Positions 1 through 7,749 of a DNA stretch of 64,000 nt are shown piece after piece (position 1 is the first letter of the stretch; each line of letters opens with the position of its first letter). The stretch spans positions 455,001 through 519,000 of the forward strand of contig JAJGOT010000205.1 of NCBI GenBank assembly GCA_022457155.1, given 5' to 3'. Origin of the DNA: Cladopsammia gracilis (taxonomy: Eukaryota; Cnidaria; Anthozoa; Scleractinia; Dendrophylliidae). The notes beneath the pieces were generated by a model. The model was given only the letters and a program-made list of their open reading frames with translations. It was not told the origin of the DNA and did not search any database. The position numbers and the translations under genes were made by a program.

Positions 1-2883
1 TGCTTCTTCAAATTTTATTCCTCGCCTGATCTTTTTCAACTTCATTCCCTGGGAAAGATAAAACGCCAGATTGCGCCCATGTAAAACCATGCCTTCTTTA
101 TCCTCCAGATTTTGCGTGAGTTTTTCAATCCCACCCAGCGACAGTTTTTCCGGAGCCAGGGGAAAATCATTGTGATCATCATGCAATTCTGGGGGATAAA
201 CGAGATCAACTTCAAGAATGCAGCCTTGTCCTTCTGTTTTCACAAACTTTTCCCAGTTTTCCAAATCTTCCTCATTCATCCACTGGAATTTCCCAACTGG
301 AAGAGGCTGCAACATGGCCCATCCATAAAGATTGTTGGCGTCTAAATAAACCAGGAAACGAGATGGTTCATTTGGATTGAAATTTTTCATATATTGATTG
401 TTTGCTTTCGCAAATCGTTTGAATGCATTTGCGTTTCCTCCCCTGACTCCTTTTTCAAACATCAACAACTGTTCCACATCCTTCAGCAGTTCCAACTTCA
501 CTCCGGTCATTTTCAGCATTGCATCCCAAGCCAACCCAGGGGTGGTAAAATAGTGCGCTGGATCCAGTTCATAGTTTTCTTCGCAAAGTTTTCTGAAACT
601 TTCCATGACATCTGCAAGCAACAGCACATCCGTTTTCAGATAAAGATCGTGAAACTCGCCCATATTTTCCAATTCAAATTCTTCCCAAACTCGCTGGGCA
701 TGGGCAAAATCTTCATCTGAGATTTTTTCCTGATTTAATCTGGAAAAAAACGCGGTTTTTTTCGGTAATTGTCGCTCGAATTTGTCAAATCCTGTCATGA
801 ATTCATAGGGATAAACTCCTTTTCGCCGCATCAAATCGCTTTTCTCACCAAAAAATCTGGTGATTTCTTTCAATTCTTCTTTGGGGAGATTTTTTGCCAG
901 CGAGTCCAATCCTGCCAGCGTGAATTTGAAGGAATCCAGAAATCGAATTTCATGTTTCACTGAAAAATTTTTCCCTTTCTCCTCATTCCATTCTTTTTTC
1001 AACTCAAATTTAAGGGAAAAGGAAATATATTTCTCCTCGTTGTTGGGAATACATGTCACGCTCAAAACTTCATCCATTGTTCCCAAAGCTCGCACAAAAA
1101 GATGGGCGTCATAATTTTGTAGATTGTGAAAAAACACAGGGGTGAATTTTGGCCTTTGAAACTTCAGGTTGCAAGATTGATGCGCTGCTCCCCTGAATTT
1201 TCCTGAGAAGTGACAGTGATCCCTCACCTTGGACAGACTTTTTTCTCCAAATTCTTCTCGACACAGCCAGCACACTTCCGCTTCTCGAAATGATTTCCAT
1301 TCTTGGTTGGTCAGGGGAATCATTTCCTTTTTCGGCAAATTCAAGTGAGCTTCTCTCACTCGGGAAATCAATTCTCGAATAAACTCTTTGGGAAGTTCTT
1401 CATTTTCATTTGCAGCTCTTTTCAACACAGGCTTCATTTGCAAAAACGGGGAAACGAGATGAAACGCAAATCCGCAGGGAATATGCTCGTGGGTTTTTTG
1501 AGTTCCCCCCAGCGGTTTCAAAATTGACTCAAAATCTGCATATCCAACAACAGGCAGATGCATCATTTTTGGGAAGTTTTTGAAGGAACAAGTTCCTCCT
1601 GGAAGTTCAATTCTCGCGGCCTCAAAGTCTCCGCAAATGGTTTTGTGTTTCTCCAGACTTTCCACTCTGGGAAATGAATTGAGGCATCTTTTGCAGAAAA
1701 ATCTTTCATGTCCATTTCGCGAAACTTGAGAGCTTGCCAAGCGGGAGAAATTTTTCACCAGACAGAAGTGCGTTTTGAATTCTTCTGTCAGCAGAATCAA
1801 ATCCACATGAAGTCCCCTTTCTTCCTTGATGATTCTCAGGGGAAAAACAAATCCATTCCAGCCAAAAACGTTCACTGAAATGTCAGGATTTCTGGCCTCA
1901 AAAATCGAGATTTTTTCCACGGCCATGGGAAATTCGCAACCATCCCAATTCATCTCTTCCGTTTGTTCACGCAAAGTCCGTGTGATTCTTTCCGGATGAA
2001 CTTTGACCATATTTGCGGCTCTGCCCAAGCACCATTTGAAACACATCTCATCTTCATTTTGCATGTTGATCACGGCTTTCTTGTTTGCCAAATCAGCGGG
2101 CAGTGGCATCCACCCAGATCCTCGCAGGGGGTTCCAGCGCACAAAATGAATTTCCAAACGCAAAACTCTTTCAAAAACCCAATTACTTCCCCTGCGATTG
2201 AAGTTTTCCAGATTCTCAATCATTTCTCTTTCCATTTCATCCAGAATCTCTGGGTTGTTCCCCAAATTCCTTTTCTGCCGGGAATGGAAAAATGGATTTT
2301 CAATCACTTCCTCCCCAGAAGCCAAATTGGTTTGGGACATTTCCACATTCAAAACGCATTTCACTCTTGTTTGTGGATTTTCTCGCAGGAGCCTGAGAAC
2401 CAACCATCTTGCTCTCCGGAAAAACTCTTGGGGAGAAATGGAATCATCTCCTTGAATGACAAATTGTCTCGCGAATCCTCGCAAAGCGGATTGCCCTTCT
2501 TCCACGGCTAATCTCTGTTCCCACAATCTTCTGACTTGTTCTTTCAATCTTTCCACTGCGGGATTGGCTCTTCTCCGAACATCCGCGTCATCCACACTTT
2601 CCAACCAATTTGTCCAATCGATAACCGTATCTACATTTTCTTCAATCGCTCTGGGAATGACTCTGGGGGGAACAATTCTTCTTTCCGGAATCAAAAAAGG
2701 CACATTAATTTCTGGATTTTCGTCATCTAGGTTGGCTCGTCTTTTTCGAGTTTTTGGCTGATTTTTTCCCCCTCCTTGCCAAAGATTTTCAACTAAAAAC
2801 TGTACCAGTTCATCTTTTTTCAATCGCGACCAACCTCGCAAATTTGTCGATCGCGCAAATGATTGCCATGCAGCCAGTGACAT
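1..2883 (-). CDS. Protein-primed-type family B DNA polymerase, N-terminal 961 residues (runs off left edge)
   Basis: I read the minus strand codon by codon from the ATG at 2883 to base 1 and found no stop. The N-terminus has a SAP-like segment (about residues 10-40), then a C2H2-like finger (about 395-420). The exonuclease motifs follow: Exo I YADFES (about 447), Exo II NLQNYD (about 585) and Exo III YLKTDVLLLADV (about 750). An HNH-like HCHFSGKFRGAAH segment lies near residue 556. Palm motif A, DANNLYGWAM, is near residue 845. Motifs B and C would lie beyond the left edge, so completeness cannot be judged. The role is replication of the linear element genome, probably by protein priming. The start is preceded by TTAAAATG and lies 34 bp from the divergent gene at 2918. 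Confidence 0.93.
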   Translation of the reverse strand, partial: MSLAAWQSFARSTNLRGWSRLKKDELVQFLVENLWQGGGKNQPKTRKRRANLDDENPEINVPFLIPERRIVPPRVIPRAIEENVDTVIDWTNWLESVDDADVRRRANPAVERLKEQVRRLWEQRLAVEEGQSALRGFARQFVIQGDDSISPQEFFRRARWLVLRLLRENPQTRVKCVLNVEMSQTNLASGEEVIENPFFHSRQKRNLGNNPEILDEMEREMIENLENFNRRGSNWVFERVLRLEIHFVRWNPLRGSGWMPLPADLANKKAVINMQNEDEMCFKWCLGRAANMVKVHPERITRTLREQTEEMNWDGCEFPMAVEKISIFEARNPDISVNVFGWNGFVFPLRIIKEERGLHVDLILLTEEFKTHFCLVKNFSRLASSQVSRNGHERFFCKRCLNSFPRVESLEKHKTICGDFEAARIELPGGTCSFKNFPKMMHLPVVGYADFESILKPLGGTQKTHEHIPCGFAFHLVSPFLQMKPVLKRAANENEELPKEFIRELISRVREAHLNLPKKEMIPLTNQEWKSFREAEVCWLCREEFGEKSLSKVRDHCHFSGKFRGAAHQSCNLKFQRPKFTPVFFHNLQNYDAHLFVRALGTMDEVLSVTCIPNNEEKYISFSLKFELKKEWNEEKGKNFSVKHEIRFLDSFKFTLAGLDSLAKNLPKEELKEITRFFGEKSDLMRRKGVYPYEFMTGFDKFERQLPKKTAFFSRLNQEKISDEDFAHAQRVWEEFELENMGEFHDLYLKTDVLLLADVMESFRKLCEENYELDPAHYFTTPGLAWDAMLKMTGVKLELLKDVEQLLMFEKGVRGGNANAFKRFAKANNQYMKNFNPNEPSRFLVYLDANNLYGWAMLQPLPVGKFQWMNEEDLENWEKFVKTEGQGCILEVDLVYPPELHDDHNDFPLAPEKLSLGGIEKLTQNLEDKEGMVLHGRNLAFYLSQGMKLKKIRRGIKFEEA

Positions 2884-2920
2884 TTTAATGGAGAAAAAAT
2901 CTTTTTCCCCATTTAAAATG
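2881..2920. promoter_or_regulatory. Divergent start region with back-to-back TAAAATG motifs
   Basis: The polymerase start (minus, ATG 2883-2881) and the HTH-gene start (plus, ATG 2918) are 34 bp apart. Both read TTAAAATG or TTTAAAATG. A second plus-strand ATG at 2888 exists, but the 2918 start has the motif and aligns better with the paralogue at 6624. So short a gap means any promoter must be very compact. Confidence 0.5.
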
Positions 2921-3277
2921 AAATTTTCGATTCAGGAAGAAGGAAAAGAAAAACAAATTTTTTTCACATTCAAAGAAGCATCAGAAAAAACTGGTCTTCC
3001 TTCCAAAACGATTTTGCGAGTTCTCAACTCAGGCAAAAGCAAATATACCAGAAGAACCGATCAAAAAGTGTTCTGGATTCAGGAGGAAGAAGACACGCCA
3101 TTCATCCAGATTGATGGGGAAGATTTTTTCACCGCAGAGGAAATTCGGGAACGATTTGGGTTATCACGCACAGTTTTTTTCAATCAACTCTGCAGGAAAA
3201 AAACTCATTTTCTGGATTCAGGGGAAAAATCGCACGAAGTCACTTGGGTTTCACCCATATTGCAAGAATTCATCTAG
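2918..3277 (+). CDS. Small DNA-binding-like protein with two NUMOD1/HTH-like repeats
   Basis: 119 residues. The first half, with FKEASEKTGLPSKTILRVLN followed by YTRRTDQKVFWI, looks like a NUMOD1-type helix-turn-helix as found beside homing endonucleases. A second, weaker copy (FFTAEEIRERFGLSRTVFFN) follows. The same N-terminal pattern recurs in the protein at 6624-7202, so the two are paralogues within the element. No nuclease domain is present. A transcriptional or replication-accessory role is inference. The start at 2918 was chosen over 2888 because of the TTTAAAATG context and the alignment with its paralogue. Confidence 0.6.
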   Translation: MKFSIQEEGKEKQIFFTFKEASEKTGLPSKTILRVLNSGKSKYTRRTDQKVFWIQEEEDTPFIQIDGEDFFTAEEIRERFGLSRTVFFNQLCRKKTHFLDSGEKSHEVTWVSPILQEFI

Positions 3278-3280
3278 CTC

Positions 3281-3406
3281 ATGAAAAAGAAAACTGCATT
3301 GGAAACGGCGATGCACGCGCACCCCAAAAAAGGGCTTTATAAACAGCAAAACCTGGCTCGGGTTGCGATGGATGATGCCCTTGTGGATTTGCAAAATGCG
3401 TTTTGA
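3281..3406 (+). CDS. Short hypothetical protein, 41 residues
   Basis: An ATG four bases after the HTH-gene stop opens a 41-codon frame ending TGA at 3406. The product is basic at the N-terminus (MKKKTALETAMHAHPKKG) and not recognised. Its support is position: it fills the gap in a tightly packed plus-strand run. It could equally be the remnant of a longer gene. Confidence 0.35.
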   Translation: MKKKTALETAMHAHPKKGLYKQQNLARVAMDDALVDLQNAF

Positions 3407-3429
3407 ATTTTTTCTCCATTGGAGAAAAA

Positions 3430-3645
3430 ATGTCAGGTGAAAACAAATCCACTCCTTAGCAAGAGGCAGAAAAAATTCAAGAAGATTTGATCTGGGAAAA
3501 AGCGTGTGACGCAGAAAGAAACTTTCAAAAAGCGGTTGACATGGCCACTGGTTTTCTCCCAGTCCGACTGGAAGAGGATCGCAAGTTCATGGAAAAATGG
3601 ATTTTTCACGATTTAATTTATTTTTTATCTCCTCCCAAAAAATGA
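3430..3645 (+). pseudogene. Small helical protein ORF interrupted by an early TAG
   Basis: The frame opens at ATG 3430, meets TAG at 3457-3459 after nine codons, then stays open for 61 more codons to a TGA at 3643-3645. The post-stop part is charged and probably helical. The last stop overlaps the next start as ATGA (3642-3645), the tight overlap expected of a real neighbouring gene, which argues that the frame was once coding. Function is unknown. Readthrough of the TAG cannot be excluded. Confidence 0.4.
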
Positions 3646-4262
3646 ATCCCGAGAAAATATCTATCCCCGACTGCTCACTCGGAGACCCCGTGAAAAAATC
3701 TTCCGGAAAAATCTCTTTCTGTCTCCTCCCATGCCTTCACAATGACAAATGGCTCAAAGTGAAACTCCAAACCAAATTCAAGATTTTCGCTCATCAAGGT
3801 GACTCGTTTTCTCTGGGAATCACTCTTCCGGAAGAAAACATCGAATTTTTCAAAGATCTGGAAAAACATCTCAACTCTGCTGCGATGAAAAAGAAGCAGG
3901 CAATCAAAGAGATTTCCCCGTCTTTTGCTCGATTTCAGGAGGGAGATTTCACTCTCGTGAAAATCGACAAATCCAAGCAGGAAAAGATTTATGCCAAGAT
4001 TTATCCCTCCAAACTCAAGCACACGGATTTCTCCTGCAGATTTTGGGAATTGTGCGACGATGGGAAGAAAAAACCAATCCTGAGGCAAAAAGAACTCATT
4101 GGCGTTCCTCTCCGGGGGCAAGTTGTGTTTTCAATCAAACACCTTTTCTGCGGAAATCTGAAAGCCATCACATGCATCGTGGATGAAGTTTTGGTGGAGG
4201 AAAAGGTGGAAGCTGCCTCGGAATTCGATGAATTTGAGGACAAGAATGAGGATGAAGATTGA
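3642..4262 (+). CDS. Probable single-stranded-DNA-binding protein with acidic C-terminal tail
   Basis: 206 residues. The body is rich in predicted beta strands, in the manner of OB-fold ssDNA-binding proteins, and ends in a very acidic tail (about the last 15 residues, mostly D and E), a hallmark of SSBs that dock partner proteins. It sits in the replication block beside the polymerase. No family was recognised directly, so the SSB call rests on architecture and context. The start at 3642 is preferred over an ATG at 3597 because it forms an ATGA overlap with the upstream frame. Confidence 0.5.
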   Translation: MNPEKISIPDCSLGDPVKKSSGKISFCLLPCLHNDKWLKVKLQTKFKIFAHQGDSFSLGITLPEENIEFFKDLEKHLNSAAMKKKQAIKEISPSFARFQEGDFTLVKIDKSKQEKIYAKIYPSKLKHTDFSCRFWELCDDGKKKPILRQKELIGVPLRGQVVFSIKHLFCGNLKAITCIVDEVLVEEKVEAASEFDEFEDKNEDED

Positions 4263-4333
4263 AGTTTGATCTCGCTGAGATCAGGGAGAAAATCTTTTCC
4301 AGAATTCAATTCTGGAAAAGGCAGAACTTTTTT

Positions 4334-4540
4334 TCAGATTTGTGTAGATTCGCAGAATTTGCAATGAGTTGATTCAGTCATCATTTTCTGAAACAATTCA
4401 GTTTGTTTTTTCATATCTGCGGCAATCTCTTCAACCCACTTTTCCAAATTCACATAGCTTTCCATCAGCAGGTCAATGGAATCAATTTCGTCGTCACTTT
4501 CACTCAGTTTTTTTCTTTTCGCATTTGAATTTGAAGGCAT
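4334..4540 (-). CDS. Small coiled-coil protein, 68 residues
   Basis: A basic N-terminus (NAKRKK, NLS-like) is followed by an acidic serine stretch, then a heptad-like helix (LLMESYVNLEKWVEEIAADM) and a C-terminal HCKFC motif. The acidic-plus-coiled-coil layout resembles the protein at 17153-17524. It lies at the edge of the repeat region, transcribed away from it. Function is unknown. An upstream ATG at 4555 is possible, but the 4540 start has the A-rich context seen elsewhere in the element. Confidence 0.5.
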   Translation of the reverse strand: MPSNSNAKRKKLSESDDEIDSIDLLMESYVNLEKWVEEIAADMKKQTELFQKMMTESTHCKFCESTQI

Positions 4541-4564
4541 TTTCTTTCCAATCATTTTTTTTCC

Positions 4565-5585
4565 TCAGGGGAAATTTTCAAAATCCATTCAGGGGAAATT
4601 TACCCACTCCGGAAAATGAAAATGAATCCCCGGAAAATGCATTTTGAATTTCAAAACCCCTCCGGAAAAAAAATGGATTTTTCTGGAGCAGAAAATGCCT
4701 TCCGGAAAAAATGGATTTTTCTGGAGCAGAAAATGCCTTCCGGAAAAAATGGATTTTTCTGGAGCAGAAAATGCCTTCCGGAAAAAATGGATTTTTCTGG
4801 AGCAGAAAATGCCTTCCAGAAAAAATGGATTTTTTCTGGAGCAGATATCTATTCCAGAAAAAATGGATTTTTCTGGAGCAGATATCTATTCCAGAAAAAA
4901 TGGATTTTTCTGGAGCAGAAAATGCCTTCCGGAAAAATGGATTTTTCTGGAGCAGATATCTATTCCAGAAAAAATGGATTTTTCTGGAGCAGATATCTAT
5001 TCCAGAAAAAAACGAATTTGAATTCTGGAAAAAATATCTGTTCCAGAAAAAATGAATTTGAATTTTCTGGAAAAAATATCTGTTCCAGAAAAATGAATTT
5101 GAATTCTGGAAAAAATATCTGTTCCAGAAAAATGAATTTGAATTTTCTGGAGCAGATATCTGTTCCAGAAAAATGAATTTGAATTTAAATTCTGGAGCAG
5201 TTATTTTTCTGGAAAAAATATCTGTTCCAGAAAAACGAATTTAAATTCTGGAAAAAAATATCTGTTCCAGAAAAATGAATTTAAATTCTGGAAAAAATAT
5301 CTGTTCCAGAAAAACGAATTTAAATTTAAATTCTGGAAAAAATATCTACTCCAGAAAAACGAATTTAAATTCTGGAAAAATATCTGCTCCAGAAAAACGA
5401 ATTTAAATTTAAATTCTGGAGCAGATATCTGTTCCAGAAAAATGAATTTGAATTTAAATTCTGGAGCAGATATCTGTTCCAGAAAAATGAATTTGAATTT
5501 AAATTCTGGAAAAAATATCTGTTCCAGAAAAATGAATTTAAATTCTGGAAAAAATATCTGCTCCAGAAAAACGAATTTAACCCCC
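4565..5585. repeat. Array of about 20 near-perfect 26-bp palindromes (hr-like region)
   Basis: Units of 37-40 bp repeat across about 1 kb. The left third has CTGGAGCAG...CTTCCGG units. The rest has TTCTGG(A)GCAGATATC and its mirror, giving palindromes centred on GATATC, with spacers that are themselves palindromic (GAATTTAAATTC). All reading frames look open here only because the repeat lacks stops. The layout, palindromes repeated between divergent genes of a dsDNA virus-like element, resembles baculovirus homologous regions, which act as enhancers and origins. Confidence 0.9.
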
Positions 5586-5587
5586 TG

Positions 5588-5950
5588 AATTCGCCGGAGC
5601 ATTCCTCCCATATTATTTGGAGGAAAATTTTTTTCCAAATTTTTTTTCCAAATTTAATAAATGAAGGGATGTCCGGGGGGATGAAAAATCTCCCCAAACG
5701 GATTTTGTGATGAAAAATCACCCTGAAAAAGGATTTTGGGATGAAAATCCTCCGGGGATTGAAAATCTCTCCGGGGTTTGAAAATCTTCCGCTGAAAATC
5801 AGCGGAAAATTCAAAGCCAAGAAATTTTTCTGCCCATGTCAGCTAAAACTCAGTTAACTAAATTGGAGAAATGATTGGATAAAATTGAGTTTTATCCAGA
5901 TAAAATGGGATTTTAATGTGTTATTTCCCCTTTTTCTCAGCATAAAAACT
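5588..5950 (+). repeat. First copy of a duplicated ~360-bp upstream region
   Basis: It starts near CCGGAGCATTCCTCCC, runs through T-rich and GGGATGAAAA stretches and a hairpin (CCGCTGAAAATCAGCGG), and ends near TTTCTCAGCATAAAA. The second copy at 6249-6623 keeps the same order. In this copy the bases where the downstream start codon would lie are changed, so no gene follows. Confidence 0.85.
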
Positions 5951-5954
5951 GTTG

Positions 5955-6240
5955 AATTTTGGAATCCCTCCGGAAAATGAAAATGAAATCCCTCCGGAAA
6001 ATGAAAATGAAAATGCCTCCGGAAAATGAAAAAACCCCCCCCCAGAATTTGAATTTGACATTCCTCCGGAAAATGAAAATGAAATCCCTCCGGAAAATGA
6101 AAATGCCTCCGGAAAAAAATGAGTTTTTCTGGAGCAGAAAATGCCTCCGGAAAAATGGATTTTTCTGGAGCAGAAAATGCCTTCCAGAAAAATGAAAATG
6201 CCTCCGGAAAATGAAAATGAAATCCTCCGGAAACTGATTT
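5955..6240. repeat. CCTCCGGAAAATGAAAATG minisatellite
   Basis: Short units containing TCCGGA and AAAATGAAAATG repeat irregularly between the two copies of the upstream region. A few CTGGAGCAG units like those of the main palindrome array are interspersed. It has no coding signal apart from repeat-driven open frames. Confidence 0.8.
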
Positions 6241-6248
6241 TGGAATGA

Positions 6249-6623
6249 AATTTCCTCCGGAGCATTCCTCCCATATTATTTGGAGGAAAATTTTTTTCCA
6301 AATTTTTTTTCCAAATTAATATATGAAGGGATGTCCGGGGGATGAAAAATCTCCCCAAAAAATAGATTTCAGAACGAAAAAACGCCCACAAAAATGGATT
6401 TGGGATGAAAAATCTTCCTGAAAACGGATTTTGAGATGAAAATCTCTCCGGGGATGAAATCTTCCGCTGAAAATCAGCGGAAAATGGCAATTCAAGAAAA
6501 CTTTCTGCCCATTTCAGCTAAAACTCAGTTAACTAAATTGGAGAAATGATTGGCTAAAATTGAGCTTTATCCAGATAAAATGGGATTTTAATTTTTTATT
6601 TCCTTTTTTTCTCCACATAAAAA
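6249..6623 (+). repeat. Second copy of the duplicated upstream region, directly before the 6624 gene
   Basis: Same order of blocks as 5588-5950, including the AGCTAAAACTCAGTTAACTA block, the TTTATCCAGATAAAA hairpin and the CCGCTGAAAATCAGCGG hairpin. It ends at CATAAAAA immediately before ATG 6624, so it is probably the promoter/leader of that gene. Confidence 0.85.
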
Positions 6624-7202
6624 ATGTCGAAATCAGCAACGCATTTTTCAATCTCCGATGGGAAAAAAACCAAAAATTTCACTTCCATCAATTCAGCGGC
6701 AAAAGAATATGGAATCTCAAATTGCGCAATCACAAATGCATTGAAAAAGAACAACTCAACCATCACCCGGAGGTCGGACAAGAAAAAATTCTTCCTCGGC
6801 GAACCAAAAGCGGAAGATTCACAACTTTCTTGCGAAATCGATTTTTCTTCACTCCCAATGGATGAGGAATGGTTTGAAAAATTCAAGATCGCTGTTTCAT
6901 CTTTTGATGAACTTTGTCGAATGATTGCGAATAATTTATTCGCGGATGAAGATCTCGAATTGGACTGGAAGAAAAAAGAATGCCAATACAATGATGAAAC
7001 CGTTTGCTTGATCAAAATCATTTCCATCATCTGCAGAGTGGCTTTTCAGGTGAACAAAGAGAAAGCTCTAGCAGAACTGGAGGAGAAGATGGGAAAAAAA
7101 GATTTTCAACCCTGGAAACGATTGTCATTTGTCTCATCTTTGAGGAAAAATGAAAGAACATTTCACGTTGACATATTCAATAAAATCAGGAAATTCAAAT
7201 AA
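6624..7202 (+). CDS. NUMOD1/HTH-like protein, paralogue of the 2918 gene
   Basis: 192 residues. Residues about 5-55 (SINSAAKEYGISNCAITNAL, then TRRSDKKKFFL) match the first half of the 2918 protein and look like a NUMOD1-type helix-turn-helix. The remaining 130 residues are helical and unrecognised. The gene follows a duplicated upstream region next to the palindrome array, so a role in binding that array is an attractive but untested inference. The start follows a CATAAAAA leader. Ends 37 bp before the convergent gene at 7240. Confidence 0.6.
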   Translation: MSKSATHFSISDGKKTKNFTSINSAAKEYGISNCAITNALKKNNSTITRRSDKKKFFLGEPKAEDSQLSCEIDFSSLPMDEEWFEKFKIAVSSFDELCRMIANNLFADEDLELDWKKKECQYNDETVCLIKIISIICRVAFQVNKEKALAELEEKMGKKDFQPWKRLSFVSSLRKNERTFHVDIFNKIRKFK

Positions 7203-7239
7203 ATTTTCCCCTGATTTTTCATTTCCGGGAAATGAAAAT

Positions 7240-7734
7240 TCAACTCTCAAATCTTCCTTCCCATTCCTTTTCAAACTTTTCCAAATCCAACCCCAAATCA
7301 ATCACAATCCCATCAATCGCTTCCATTGAAAACAAAAATTCAGCTCGATCAAAATTTCCTCCCCGCAAAGCGAAGCGCAAATCACTCAATGTTTTTTCAT
7401 AGGTGGTGAAAGCGAATTTCGCCATCTCAATTTTGCTTTTCAGATTCTTCATTTCATTCGCGGTTTTCAAAACTAATCCCGCTCCTGAAATCACTCCCAA
7501 CACGATTGGATTCATTGTTGCTGCCCCAGCAATCGTCCCGATTGCAACCAGGCCGGAAGAGGTCAAATTCATGAGCAGATTCATTTTCTTGAATCGACCA
7601 TGCGCTCGTTTGAGGCACCAAAATCTTTTGTAATAAAATCGGAAGAGTTTTTTGATCTCTTCCAGTTCTTCTTCCCGAATTGCGGGGTGGATGTGATTGA
7701 AAGCAAAAATGCTTTGTTTTCGCGCTCGCTTCAT
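7240..7734 (-). CDS. Membrane-hairpin protein of unknown function
   Basis: 164 residues. A basic N-terminal helix precedes a glycine/alanine-rich hydrophobic stretch (about residues 58-88, SGLVAIGTIAGAATMNPIVL), which could be a membrane hairpin. A helical C-terminal half follows. The gene is last in the minus-strand run ATPase-fibre-this gene, 15 bp after the fibre stop, suggesting co-expression with virion genes. A membrane-active or virion-associated role is inference. Confidence 0.6.
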   Translation of the reverse strand: MKRARKQSIFAFNHIHPAIREEELEEIKKLFRFYYKRFWCLKRAHGRFKKMNLLMNLTSSGLVAIGTIAGAATMNPIVLGVISGAGLVLKTANEMKNLKSKIEMAKFAFTTYEKTLSDLRFALRGGNFDRAEFLFSMEAIDGIVIDLGLDLEKFEKEWEGRFES

Positions 7735-7749
7735 TTTTTCAGGGAGAAA

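Noticed and set aside
3597..3641. Upstream start for the SSB-like protein
   Set aside because: The extension is hydrophobic and overlaps the preceding frame. The ATGA overlap at 3642 is the better start.
4616..5820. Several long open frames on both strands in the palindrome array
   Set aside because: They are open in multiple frames because the repeat unit contains no stops. The peptides are simple translations of the repeat.
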